A DNA stretch of 64,000 nt, from assembly GCA_031963045.1 (NCBI GenBank), contig JASSUK010000015.1, forward strand, positions 213,449 to 277,448. Reading direction: 5' to 3'. Source of the stretch: JASSUD01 sp031963045 (GTDB lineage: Bacteria > Pseudomonadota > Gammaproteobacteria > Burkholderiales > Burkholderiaceae). Position numbers and translations under genes: made by a program. The first letter of the stretch is position 1; each line of letters starts with the position of its first letter. Below are positions 51,329 through 59,420 of the stretch, one piece after another. The notes beneath the pieces are model-generated. The model made no database searches. It was given only the letters and a program-made list of their open reading frames with translations, and was not told where the DNA came from.

Positions 51329-52167
51329 TGCGCATTATCACTGCCAATCTCAACGGCATTCGCTCTGCCAGTCAAAAAGGTTTTTTTACATGGCTGGCTG
51401 AGCAACAAGCTGATGTGGTGTGCATTCAAGAGCTCAAAGCTCAGCATGCCAATATGACTGCTGATTTGCTGAGCCCCATGGGCTATAACGGCTATTTTCA
51501 ATATGCTGAAAAAAAGGGATATAGCGGCGTAGGCATCTATACCAAAACCGTACCTCATACTGTCCAAATAGGCTTTGCGCACGCTGCGTGCAATGATGAA
51601 TTCAATAAAGAAGGGCGCTACGTCGAAGCCATTTTTGAGCGCCCCGGTAATGAGCGCCCACTCTCCATTGTGTCCGTATATGCCCCTTCAGGCTCTAGCT
51701 CCGAAGAACGCCAGCTCGCCAAATTCCGGTTCATGGATGTATTCATGCCCCATCTGGCTGCTTTAAAGCAAAAAGGCGAGGTGATTTTATGCGGCGATAT
51801 CAATATTGCGCACCAAGAAATTGACCTTAAAAATTGGCGAGGCAATCGCCAGAACTCGGGCTTTCTTCCCGAGGAAAGAGCATGGTTGAGCACTTTATTT
51901 GAGGAACAATATGTAGATGTATTCCGACAACTCGACCCTCGCCCAGAGCAATACACATGGTGGAGTCAACGTGGGCAAGCCTATGCTAACAATGTAGGTT
52001 GGCGCATCGATTATCAGATCGCCACACCAGACATAGCCGCAAAAGCGACCCAAGCAACCATTTTTAAAGATACGAAATTCAGCGACCACGCACCGCTGAT
52101 TATTGATTATGACGTAGACCTTTCTGCTCAAGCCCAGCCGACTCAGCTTGAAATGGCCGTGCTCTAA
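51328..52167 (+). CDS. xth: exodeoxyribonuclease III family protein
   Basis: An apurinic/apyrimidinic endonuclease of the EEP (Mg-dependent) fold, 279 residues. Catalytic elements are visible: ANLNGIRSA (Asn), CIQELKAQ (Glu), VYAPSGS (Tyr), LCGDINIAH (Asp, Asn), and GWRIDYQIAT and KFSDHAPLIID (the Asp and His near the C-terminus). Translation is probably coupled to gatB through the overlapping start. Confidence 0.95.
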   Translation: MRIITANLNGIRSASQKGFFTWLAEQQADVVCIQELKAQHANMTADLLSPMGYNGYFQYAEKKGYSGVGIYTKTVPHTVQIGFAHAACNDEFNKEGRYVEAIFERPGNERPLSIVSVYAPSGSSSEERQLAKFRFMDVFMPHLAALKQKGEVILCGDINIAHQEIDLKNWRGNRQNSGFLPEERAWLSTLFEEQYVDVFRQLDPRPEQYTWWSQRGQAYANNVGWRIDYQIATPDIAAKATQATIFKDTKFSDHAPLIIDYDVDLSAQAQPTQLEMAVL

Positions 52168-52251
52168 AGCACAAGACGATCTTATTTTGGTTACTTTGAG
52201 AGGCTAATTGGCTCTTTGCCGTCTAGGCTCTCTTTTTATTTTTAATGCACT

Positions 52252-53382
52252 ATGACGCCTGCTTCCTCCCCCCCCCATCTTCTGAATGATGTCTTTTTGC
52301 GTGCATTGCGCTGCCAACCTACAGAGTACACCCCTGTTTGGTTCATGCGACAAGCGGGCCGGTACTTACCCGAGTACAAAGCATTGCGTGCAAGTGCAGG
52401 CAGTTTTTTAGCGTTGATGAAAAACCCTGATACCGCAACAGAAGTCACGCTGCAGCCCTTAGCGCGCTTTCCACTAGATGCTGCGATCTTATTTTCAGAT
52501 ATTCTGACCGTACCCGATGCTATGGGCTTAGGGCTTTCTTTCGCAGCAGGCGAAGGACCCCGTTTTGAAAATGCGGTTCGAGATGAAGCCCAAATCAATG
52601 CACTAAAAGTACCGGACATCGAAGCCAGTTTGCCGTATGTAAGTACGACCATCAAACAAATTCGGCGCGAGCTGACCACAGCAGAAGGCCATCAAAAGCT
52701 CCCACTCATCGGTTTTGCAGGTAGCCCCTGGACTTTGGCTTGTTATATGGTGGAAGGAGGGAAATCTGCGGATTTTCGCACTATCAAATCCATGCTCTAT
52801 ACGCGGCCTGACTTACTGCATCGCATTCTCGATATCAACGCACGCGCGCTATCTGCTTACCTAATCGCGCAAATCGAGGCGGGGGTCAATGCCGTGATGA
52901 TTTTTGATACATGGGGCGGCGTATTAGCTGACCAAGCATTTGATACGTTTTCGCTACACTACACCGCACGCATCGTGGCAGACCTACACAGCCGCTACCC
53001 TAACCCAGCCACGCGCCCTCCCATCATCGTCTTTACCAAAGGCGGCGGCCAATGGTTAGAACGCATTCTCAGCTGCCAAGCCGATGCAGTGGGTCTGGAC
53101 TGGACCACTTCTTTGAGCAAAGCCAGAGAGCGTGTAGCAACCTATCATGCGAGTATGAACACAGGCTCGCATACTGCTTTGCAAGGCAATCTGGATCCCA
53201 TGATACTGTTGTCTAGTACACAGGCTGTGCGGGCTGAAGTGCGCAATGTGCTACAAGCCTACGGCCCCAACCCAGGCCATATTTTTAATCTTGGTCACGG
53301 CATACTTCCAATAACCCCCATCGAGCACGTAGAGGCCATGGTCGATGAGGTGCATACTGCCAGCCGTGCAGCACAACGGTGA
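52252..53382 (+). CDS. hemE: uroporphyrinogen decarboxylase
   Basis: Converts uroporphyrinogen III to coproporphyrinogen III in haem synthesis. It has 376 residues. PVWFMRQAGRYLPEYKALR holds the conserved arginines, AILFSDILTVPDAMG the catalytic Asp, and IGFAGSPWTLACYMVEGGKS and FNLGHGILP the other signatures. It lies upstream of priA as in Burkholderia, but a 391-bp repeat-rich gap separates them. Confidence 0.97.
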   Translation: MTPASSPPHLLNDVFLRALRCQPTEYTPVWFMRQAGRYLPEYKALRASAGSFLALMKNPDTATEVTLQPLARFPLDAAILFSDILTVPDAMGLGLSFAAGEGPRFENAVRDEAQINALKVPDIEASLPYVSTTIKQIRRELTTAEGHQKLPLIGFAGSPWTLACYMVEGGKSADFRTIKSMLYTRPDLLHRILDINARALSAYLIAQIEAGVNAVMIFDTWGGVLADQAFDTFSLHYTARIVADLHSRYPNPATRPPIIVFTKGGGQWLERILSCQADAVGLDWTTSLSKARERVATYHASMNTGSHTALQGNLDPMILLSSTQAVRAEVRNVLQAYGPNPGHIFNLGHGILPITPIEHVEAMVDEVHTASRAAQR

Positions 53383-53416
53383 GTTGTTGATAAGCAGAGC
53401 GCAAAGATTAAAAGTC

Positions 53417-53594
53417 GGTGGCGCGCATGTTGGGGTTCGTGCCTCACCACCAACCTACCGTCCTTTGCCTCTCTTATGGTCAGTAGCGTTTAATAGAACC
53501 CTTTGACATAGCCATCTTGGTAGGTTGGTGGTGACGAAGGAACCCCAACACGCGCACCACTATCTTCTTGAATACCTGCGTAGCATCATTGACT
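53417..53594. repeat. family A unit, two cores and right end
   Basis: A minus core at 53417-53460 and a plus core at 53519-53561 flank the spacer TAATAGAACCCTTTGACATA. The right end TTGAATACCTGCGTAGCATC is the inverted form of the family's left end. The spacer is similar to those at 10089-10139 and 55951-56010, showing that this double-core unit has spread as a whole. Confidence 0.83.
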
Positions 53595-53638
53595 AACGAA
53601 AAAAAGCAAGTACCTTACCCCCTTCAAAAACACAAAAG

Positions 53639-53661
53639 CTATCCACATATCTTGTGGATAA
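53639..53661. promoter_or_regulatory. pair of inverted DnaA-box-like sites upstream of priA
   Basis: CTATCCACA (53639-53647) differs by one base from the consensus TTATCCACA. TGTGGATAA (53653-53661) is the exact reverse complement of the consensus. They are five bases apart and about 110 bp upstream of priA. Chance occurrence is possible. Confidence 0.45.
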
Positions 53662-53773
53662 CCCTGTTGAAAAGTACCTTGTATTCTCCGCAAACACCCT
53701 GCACACAAGACGACTCTTAAAATGACTCGATTTTTATCACAAAAACAGCCCCTCAAAAGTACACCTGCTAGGT

Positions 53774-55879
53774 ATGACTGATTTGATCGTTGGAGTTGCA
53801 CTCAATCATCCGCTGCCCACTTTGTTTGACTATCTATGTCCGGCAGCGCTGCATCCTCAGTTAGGGCAGCTAGTGCGAGTGCCTTTTGGAAAACGTCAGC
53901 TGGTTGGATTAATCGCTTCCATATCGCAAAAAAGCACCTTACCCATTGAGCGTTTACGCCCTATTGATGAGTTGTGTTTGGCCTACAAATGCCTGGCTCC
54001 TTCCTGGCATGCACTCATTGAGTTTGCCTCCAAGTATTATCAGCGCCCTTTTGGGGCGGTTGCATTGCCTGCGCTGCCTAAGAATATCCGTCTCGTTGCA
54101 CAGTGGAAAAAGCGCCCTTCTCTAGATATTTCTGAAATACGCGCAAAAGAGTATCCAGCGCCTTCTCATGCGCTGGACTCTTCGCATCAGCCAAGCGCAC
54201 TTTCTGCAGAATGCGTGAATATATCCCACCCAGACTCCCACCCACCGCCCCTCAATGAGGAACAAGCTGCAGCACTGCATTGCATCGAGCAAGCAAAAGG
54301 TTTTTTACCTTTCGTGTTGCACGGCATTACAGGTAGCGGTAAAACCGAGGTGTATTTAAGAGCCTTAGCACAACGCCTTGAGCATGAACCCACAGCCCAG
54401 GCGTTAGTACTCGTACCTGAAATCAACTTGACCCCTCAATTTGAGGCGCTTTTTCGAAAAAGGTTTGCGCACTGGCCTGCTTCTAGCATTGTGACTTTGC
54501 ATAGTAATTTAACTGAAACACAGCGCACTCAGCATTGGTTAGCTGCCCATAACGGCAGTGCTCGCATTGTGCTGGGTACCAGGCTTTCGGTTTTGGCTTC
54601 ATTTACTCGACTAACCATAATCATCGTCGATGAAGAGCATGATGCAGCCTATAAACAACAAGAAGGGGTGCGGTATTCGGCCCGAGATCTCGCACTCTGG
54701 CGAGCTAAGCAGCTCAATATTCCGATTGTTTTAGGCTCGGCCACGCCTTCTTTAGAGACATGGAGACAAATCCAGCGTCACCGCTATACGCACCTAACAT
54801 TAACAAAACGCGCCGTAACGAATGCCATCCTGCCTACAGTACGATTAATCGATATGGAAGCAGCACAACGACTGGGGCAAAAAAGTGCCTTTGAAGGCAT
54901 CTCTACCCCTTTGCTAAAGGCTTTGCAGGAAAGACTTACCAAACAAGAACAAAGTTTGCTTTTTTTAAACCGACGGGGTTACGCCCCTGTGCTCAGTTGC
55001 GAGGCTTGTGGATGGGTTTCTGGTTGCCCACACTGCGCTAGTGCACGGGTACTCCATAGCGCAGAGCACTGTATGCGCTGCCACCATTGTGGAGAGAAAA
55101 CCCGTATTCCTAGAGTGTGCCCTGACTGTGGAAATATGGATTTAGCTCCTTTAGGCCGTGGTACACAACGGCTTGAAGAAACGTTGAGCCAAGCCCTACC
55201 AGAGGCGCGCATTCTGCGCATCGATGCCGATAGCACTCGCAAAAAAGGCAGTGCCATTGCACTTTTCCAGTCGATAGCAAATCAAGAAGTAGATGTGGTA
55301 ATTGGCACGCAAATGATCGCAAAAGGTCATGATTTCAAGCGCGTTACCTTAGTAGGCATACTCAATGCAGATGCGGCGCTTTTTTCACATGATTTTCGGG
55401 CCAGCGAGCGGCTATTTGCACAGATTATGCAAGCAAGCGGACGTGCAGGACGCACTGGACACGGCGAAGTCCTTATTCAAACGCGCTATCCGAATCACCC
55501 ATTGTATGATGCACTCATGCGTCATGATTACGCGTGTTTTGCAAACAGCCTTCTCGCAGAACGCTCTGCCGCACAGCTGCCGCCCTTTACCTATCAGGCC
55601 ATGTTGCGCGCCCAAGCACGTACACTGGAAGGCGCATTGAATTTCTTGTCGCATGCCGCAGAACTACTCGCAGCGCTCCCAGGCGCTGAACGGGTCACCC
55701 GCTACGATCCTATTGCCCTTAGCATGAGCAAAGTAATGAACCAGCACCGCGCGCAGCTGCTATTAGAGAGCACTTCACGCTCTGCTCTACAAACTTTGCT
55801 TTCTTTGTGGCAACCTTTATTACACTCACTAAAAGGGGTGTTACATTGGTCAATTGAAGTGGATCCTATCGAGTTTTGA
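53774..55879 (+). CDS. priA: primosomal replication restart helicase PriA
   Basis: A 701-residue helicase that reloads the replisome at broken forks. An N-terminal 3'-DNA-binding domain precedes the helicase core, with Walker A GITGSGKT at 184-191 and DEEH in IIVDEEHDAAYK. The zinc module carries paired cysteines (CEACGWVSGCPHC, CMRCHHC, CPDCG). C-terminal motifs include IGTQMIAKGHDF and QASGRAGRTG. The stop TGA overlaps the family A flank GATAATCTGTAAGCCGG. Confidence 0.97.
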   Translation: MTDLIVGVALNHPLPTLFDYLCPAALHPQLGQLVRVPFGKRQLVGLIASISQKSTLPIERLRPIDELCLAYKCLAPSWHALIEFASKYYQRPFGAVALPALPKNIRLVAQWKKRPSLDISEIRAKEYPAPSHALDSSHQPSALSAECVNISHPDSHPPPLNEEQAAALHCIEQAKGFLPFVLHGITGSGKTEVYLRALAQRLEHEPTAQALVLVPEINLTPQFEALFRKRFAHWPASSIVTLHSNLTETQRTQHWLAAHNGSARIVLGTRLSVLASFTRLTIIIVDEEHDAAYKQQEGVRYSARDLALWRAKQLNIPIVLGSATPSLETWRQIQRHRYTHLTLTKRAVTNAILPTVRLIDMEAAQRLGQKSAFEGISTPLLKALQERLTKQEQSLLFLNRRGYAPVLSCEACGWVSGCPHCASARVLHSAEHCMRCHHCGEKTRIPRVCPDCGNMDLAPLGRGTQRLEETLSQALPEARILRIDADSTRKKGSAIALFQSIANQEVDVVIGTQMIAKGHDFKRVTLVGILNADAALFSHDFRASERLFAQIMQASGRAGRTGHGEVLIQTRYPNHPLYDALMRHDYACFANSLLAERSAAQLPPFTYQAMLRAQARTLEGALNFLSHAAELLAALPGAERVTRYDPIALSMSKVMNQHRAQLLLESTSRSALQTLLSLWQPLLHSLKGVLHWSIEVDPIEF

Positions 55880-56085
55880 TAATCTGTAAGCCGGTTATCA
55901 AGGGCGCAGTAGCTTGCATGTTGGGGTTCCTTCGTCACCACCAACCTACCGTTCTTTGCCTTTTCTTGTGGTTGATGGAGTTTGGTTAACCCTTTTTACA
56001 TATGCATCTCGGTAGGTTGGTGGTGACGAAGGAACCCCAACATGATGACCGCAGGCCTTTTGAAACCTGCATATGCAGGATTATA
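55878..56085. repeat. family A unit, two cores with flanks
   Basis: The flank GATAATCTGTAAGCCGGTTA precedes a minus core (55908-55951), a spacer with GATGGAGTTTGGTTAACCC, a plus core (56011-56052) and the flank CCTGCATATGCAGGATTATA. From 56086 to 56347 no gene is supported; that stretch must hold the promoter of the next gene. Confidence 0.83.
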
Positions 56086-56347
56086 TTTTTAAAGTTTTGA
56101 TTTGCCTTAAAGACGATTTTCTGAAAAGGCACTTTTGCACCTTGCAAATGCGCAAAATAGGCACAGATCGTTCTTGGACTGACCTCATAGGTAGGCATCA
56201 ATGCTTTATTCCATCACGCTTTTGCCGTTTTAGCAGATAACATAACGGGTCTTTAAAGGCTTTTTTAACATTTACCCTCTGGCGAACTGCCGCTAGTATC
56301 CTGGCCATCAGGAAATTTGAGAGGGTGCCGCACTTAGGAGATTCGCT

Positions 56348-57580
56348 ATGCAGCACGTGTTTACACAGAGCAAAACGCAGCGTAAGACGCGCTCAATACA
56401 CCGTTTAATAGCAGCGACAGCTAGCGCTTTCGCACTGTTATCCGGCGCATTCAGTTCGCATGCAGCAGCACTTACTGCGAGTAATGGGGCAAGCGCGCCA
56501 GCCAATACCCGGCAGGTAAAAATCGGGGTTGCTAGCCCGCTAACAGGGCCAGAAGCACACTACGGACGGGATTTTCAGAACGGCATTATTTTGGCCGCCA
56601 AGCATTTCAATGCTAGCCATCCAATGATTGCCGGTCACCCCATTCAGATCGATCTCGTTATAGCCGATGACCAAGCCAACCCGCGTGTAGCGAAGATCGT
56701 GGCGCAAAAGCTGATCGATGATGGTATCAAAGGCATGCTTGGACACTTTAACTCCGGGACTACCATCCCCGCTTCACGAGATTATGCCCAAGCAGGTATT
56801 CCTCAGATATCGATGGCAACTGCAGCGAAATACACGATGCAAGGTTTTAAAACCACTTTCCGCATGATGACCTCCGATGCGCAGCAAGGTCAGGTAGCGG
56901 GGAAATATGCAGCTAAAACTTTGGGCTTTAAGCGCATGGTTGTCATAGACGACCGTACTGCATACGGGCAAGGCTTAGCGGATGAGTTTGCAAAAGCGGC
57001 CAAAGCAGCAGGGGCCACCATTATTGCGCATGAATTTACTAGCGATCAGGCAACGGATTTCAAAGCTATTTTGACTAAATTCAAAACCAGCCAACCGGAT
57101 GCCATTTTTTATAGTGGAGCAGATAGGCAGGCAGCATCCATGGCCATACAAATGCGTGCTTTAGGTTTAAAGGCCCATTTCATAGCAGGTGATATGGCAA
57201 AAACCCCAGCATTTTTGAAAATTGCAGGGCGTGCTGCAGAAGGAACCATCGTATCGCTAGCAGGGCTACCTCTTGAGAATATGCCAGGTGGCAAAGCATT
57301 TATCGACCAATACAAGGCTGCATTTCATGAAGAGGTTCAGGTGTATGCGCCTTATGCTTACGACGGCGCAATGGCCTTATTTCATGCAATGCAAAATGCA
57401 AATTCTACGGAGCCAGCACGTTATTTGCCCTTCTTAGCAAAAATCGAGCGCCCAGGCGTGACAACAAAGGAATTTGCTTACGATCAGCACGGCAATTTAA
57501 AAGATGCACGCATTACCCTATACAAAGTCGTAAACGGTCAATGGCAAACACTGTCATCGGCTACCAGCGAAAAACTTTGA
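56348..57580 (+). CDS. branched-chain amino acid ABC transporter substrate-binding protein
   Basis: A 410-residue periplasmic binding protein of the LivJ/LivK type I fold. A long signal peptide (about 1-40, with LIAATASAFALLSGAFSSHA) precedes the mature part, which starts near VKIGVASPLTGPEAHYG. TTIPASRDYAQAGIPQIS, DDRTAYGQGLADEF and FYSGADRQAASMAIQMRALG are characteristic. TAGGAG upstream of the ATG supports the start. No permease or ATPase gene is adjacent, so the transporter must be assembled from genes elsewhere or the protein is orphaned. The exact ligand is unknown. Confidence 0.9.
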   Translation: MQHVFTQSKTQRKTRSIHRLIAATASAFALLSGAFSSHAAALTASNGASAPANTRQVKIGVASPLTGPEAHYGRDFQNGIILAAKHFNASHPMIAGHPIQIDLVIADDQANPRVAKIVAQKLIDDGIKGMLGHFNSGTTIPASRDYAQAGIPQISMATAAKYTMQGFKTTFRMMTSDAQQGQVAGKYAAKTLGFKRMVVIDDRTAYGQGLADEFAKAAKAAGATIIAHEFTSDQATDFKAILTKFKTSQPDAIFYSGADRQAASMAIQMRALGLKAHFIAGDMAKTPAFLKIAGRAAEGTIVSLAGLPLENMPGGKAFIDQYKAAFHEEVQVYAPYAYDGAMALFHAMQNANSTEPARYLPFLAKIERPGVTTKEFAYDQHGNLKDARITLYKVVNGQWQTLSSATSEKL

Positions 57581-57589
57581 ATAGGTTCT

Positions 57590-57648
57590 AGGGCATATCC
57601 TCAATCGCCCAAAAGGGCCCATCTTTGAGGCGATTGAGGACACGCCCT
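57590..57648. repeat. minimal AGGGC family B palindrome
   Basis: AGGGCATATCCTCAATCGCC pairs with GGCGATTGAGGACACGCCCT around a loop containing AAAAGGGCCCATCTTTGA. It keeps the outer arms of the 4099 element but has lost its centre. It lies nine bases after the preceding gene. Confidence 0.78.
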
Positions 57649-57845
57649 AAGACTGGTTTAGATTTTGCCTGTCTTACGATGGGCATTTTTTTTAGTGCGC
57701 ATTAAAGAGCATTTCAATTTAAAAAAGTAAAGGATCACATAAAGATCCCAATAATAAGAGGCCCCTTAAATGGGTCCCAAAAAAGGTTTTAAAACCGCTA
57801 AGGCACAGCTGTGTCCATAACAATAGAAGCCAGGGAGACAGGCTC

Positions 57846-59156
57846 ATGGATATTTTCTTTTCACCACTTATGGACCGTTTGCAAGATCGGCCCCATAGCT
57901 CGCCACAAACACCCTCCCCGATACAGGGGGGCGAGCGCAATGTTGTTGACCAAAAACGCGGCCATGGTCACGATCATCACCCCAGCCATTTTGCATCGGC
58001 TGGGCTCAAAATTACGATTTTAGATGACTACCAAGATGCAGCCCGTAAGCTCAATTGCTTTAGTTGGCTACAAGGGCATGATGTTAAGGTATTTAACAAC
58101 ACCGTCCGAGGTATTGGTCAGCTTTCAAGTCGATTAGCGGAAACTGAAATACTGGTCTTAATAGGAAACCGCACTCATATCACCGCGCAATTGCTCGACC
58201 GCTTGCCACAACTGCTAGTAATTAGCCAAATGGGCAAGACAGGAGAACATATTGATATTCCTGCTTGTACTGAGCGCGGCATTATTGTCTTTGAGGGCAG
58301 CGATTCGCCGACTGCTACAGCCGAACTTACCTGGGCACTGATCATGGCAGCCCAACGCCGCATTCCTCACTATGTGGCTAGCTTAAAGCAAGGCGCGTGG
58401 CAACAATCTGGCTTAAAAAGCACCTCTATGCCTGCTAATTTTGGTTTGGGGCAAGTGCTGCAGGGGCAGACCCTGGGTATTTTAGGCTATGAAGATGTTG
58501 GCAAATTAGTCGCAAGCTATGGGCGTGTATTCGGCATGAAGGTCATGGTGTATGGCTCAGAGCGTGATATGCAAACCGCGCAAGCAGTAGGCTTGGATAT
58601 TGCTAAGAATAAGGCTGAGTTGTTTGCAGAAAGCGATATATTAAGTGTGCATCTTCCGCTAACTGCACACACGCGGGGCGTAATAACGCGCAATGATCTG
58701 CTATTGATGAAACCTACGTCTTTGTTTGTAAATACCAGCCACGCGGAGTTGATCAGAGAAAACGCCCTACTCAGCGCGCTAGGACACGGTCGCCCTGGAA
58801 TGGCAGCCATTGATGTTTACGAACATGAACCCATCTTACAAGGCTATAGCTTATTGCGTATGGAGAATGTGATCTGCACACCGCATATTGGGTATGTCGA
58901 GCGCGAAAATTATGAGCTCTACTTTAGTACTGCCTTTCGGCATATTTTGAATTACATCAAAGGGGAAGTAGATCAGGCGCTCAATACGGATGCACTTAAA
59001 ATTTATCGCCGCCGCCCTCACCATCACAGCGCTGCGCCTTTTTATGCGCCCTCTTTATCAGCCGCAGCCTCGGCACTGTCGTTACATAGTAATGCCAATG
59101 GGTCCTCTAATACGCCACCCACCCGATTTGAGCCTTATAGTGAAATGGCAATGTAG
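57846..59156 (+). CDS. D-2-hydroxyacid dehydrogenase-like protein with altered active site
   Basis: A 436-residue member of the D-isomer 2-hydroxyacid dehydrogenase family. The fold begins at about residue 54 (LKITILDDYQDAARKL). Two key positions differ from the family: the dinucleotide loop GxGxxG reads G214-Y-E216-D-V-G219, and the catalytic Arg of the NTSRG-type motif is His299 (NTSHAEL). The Glu (VYEHEP) and His (CTPHIGY) remain. A 53-residue N-terminal extension carries RGHGHDHHPSH; AGGGAGACAGG-like sequence before the ATG and the lack of a later in-frame start near residue 54 argue that it is translated. It may be a pseudoenzyme or have changed chemistry. Confidence 0.8.
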   Translation: MDIFFSPLMDRLQDRPHSSPQTPSPIQGGERNVVDQKRGHGHDHHPSHFASAGLKITILDDYQDAARKLNCFSWLQGHDVKVFNNTVRGIGQLSSRLAETEILVLIGNRTHITAQLLDRLPQLLVISQMGKTGEHIDIPACTERGIIVFEGSDSPTATAELTWALIMAAQRRIPHYVASLKQGAWQQSGLKSTSMPANFGLGQVLQGQTLGILGYEDVGKLVASYGRVFGMKVMVYGSERDMQTAQAVGLDIAKNKAELFAESDILSVHLPLTAHTRGVITRNDLLLMKPTSLFVNTSHAELIRENALLSALGHGRPGMAAIDVYEHEPILQGYSLLRMENVICTPHIGYVERENYELYFSTAFRHILNYIKGEVDQALNTDALKIYRRRPHHHSAAPFYAPSLSAAASALSLHSNANGSSNTPPTRFEPYSEMAM

Positions 59157-59186
59157 CGCACTCAAAAGACCCGTGCACTGGTAATA

Positions 59187-59223
59187 TAAAAAGCGCCTCT
59201 AGAATCGACCATTGGCGCTTTTT
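59187..59223. terminator. terminator after the dehydrogenase-like gene
   Basis: AAAAAGCGCC and GGCGCTTTTT form a 10-bp stem with a T-rich right side. A second perfect hairpin, GCACTTT-TT-AAAGTGC, follows at 59226-59241. Confidence 0.8.
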
Positions 59224-59420
59224 CGGCACTTTTTAAAGTGCTCTAGCGCCAAGAATAGTGTTGATTTTGCGAAAAATAAGGTGAATCTAAGGGAAGTCAG
59301 ACCAATTTTCAAAGCCAAACTGCTCGAAATCATTGCGCATTCCCTATATCCTCCGGCTTTTTCATTGATTGTATATTCTGACTTCCTTTTTAATTCTCTT
59401 TTTTGCTACCTCTGCCTGCC

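Noticed and set aside
55986..56201. Minus-strand frame beginning MMPTYEVSPRTICAYFAHLQ
   Set aside because: Looked briefly like a transposase remnant, but no family motif was recognised and half of it is family A repeat sequence.
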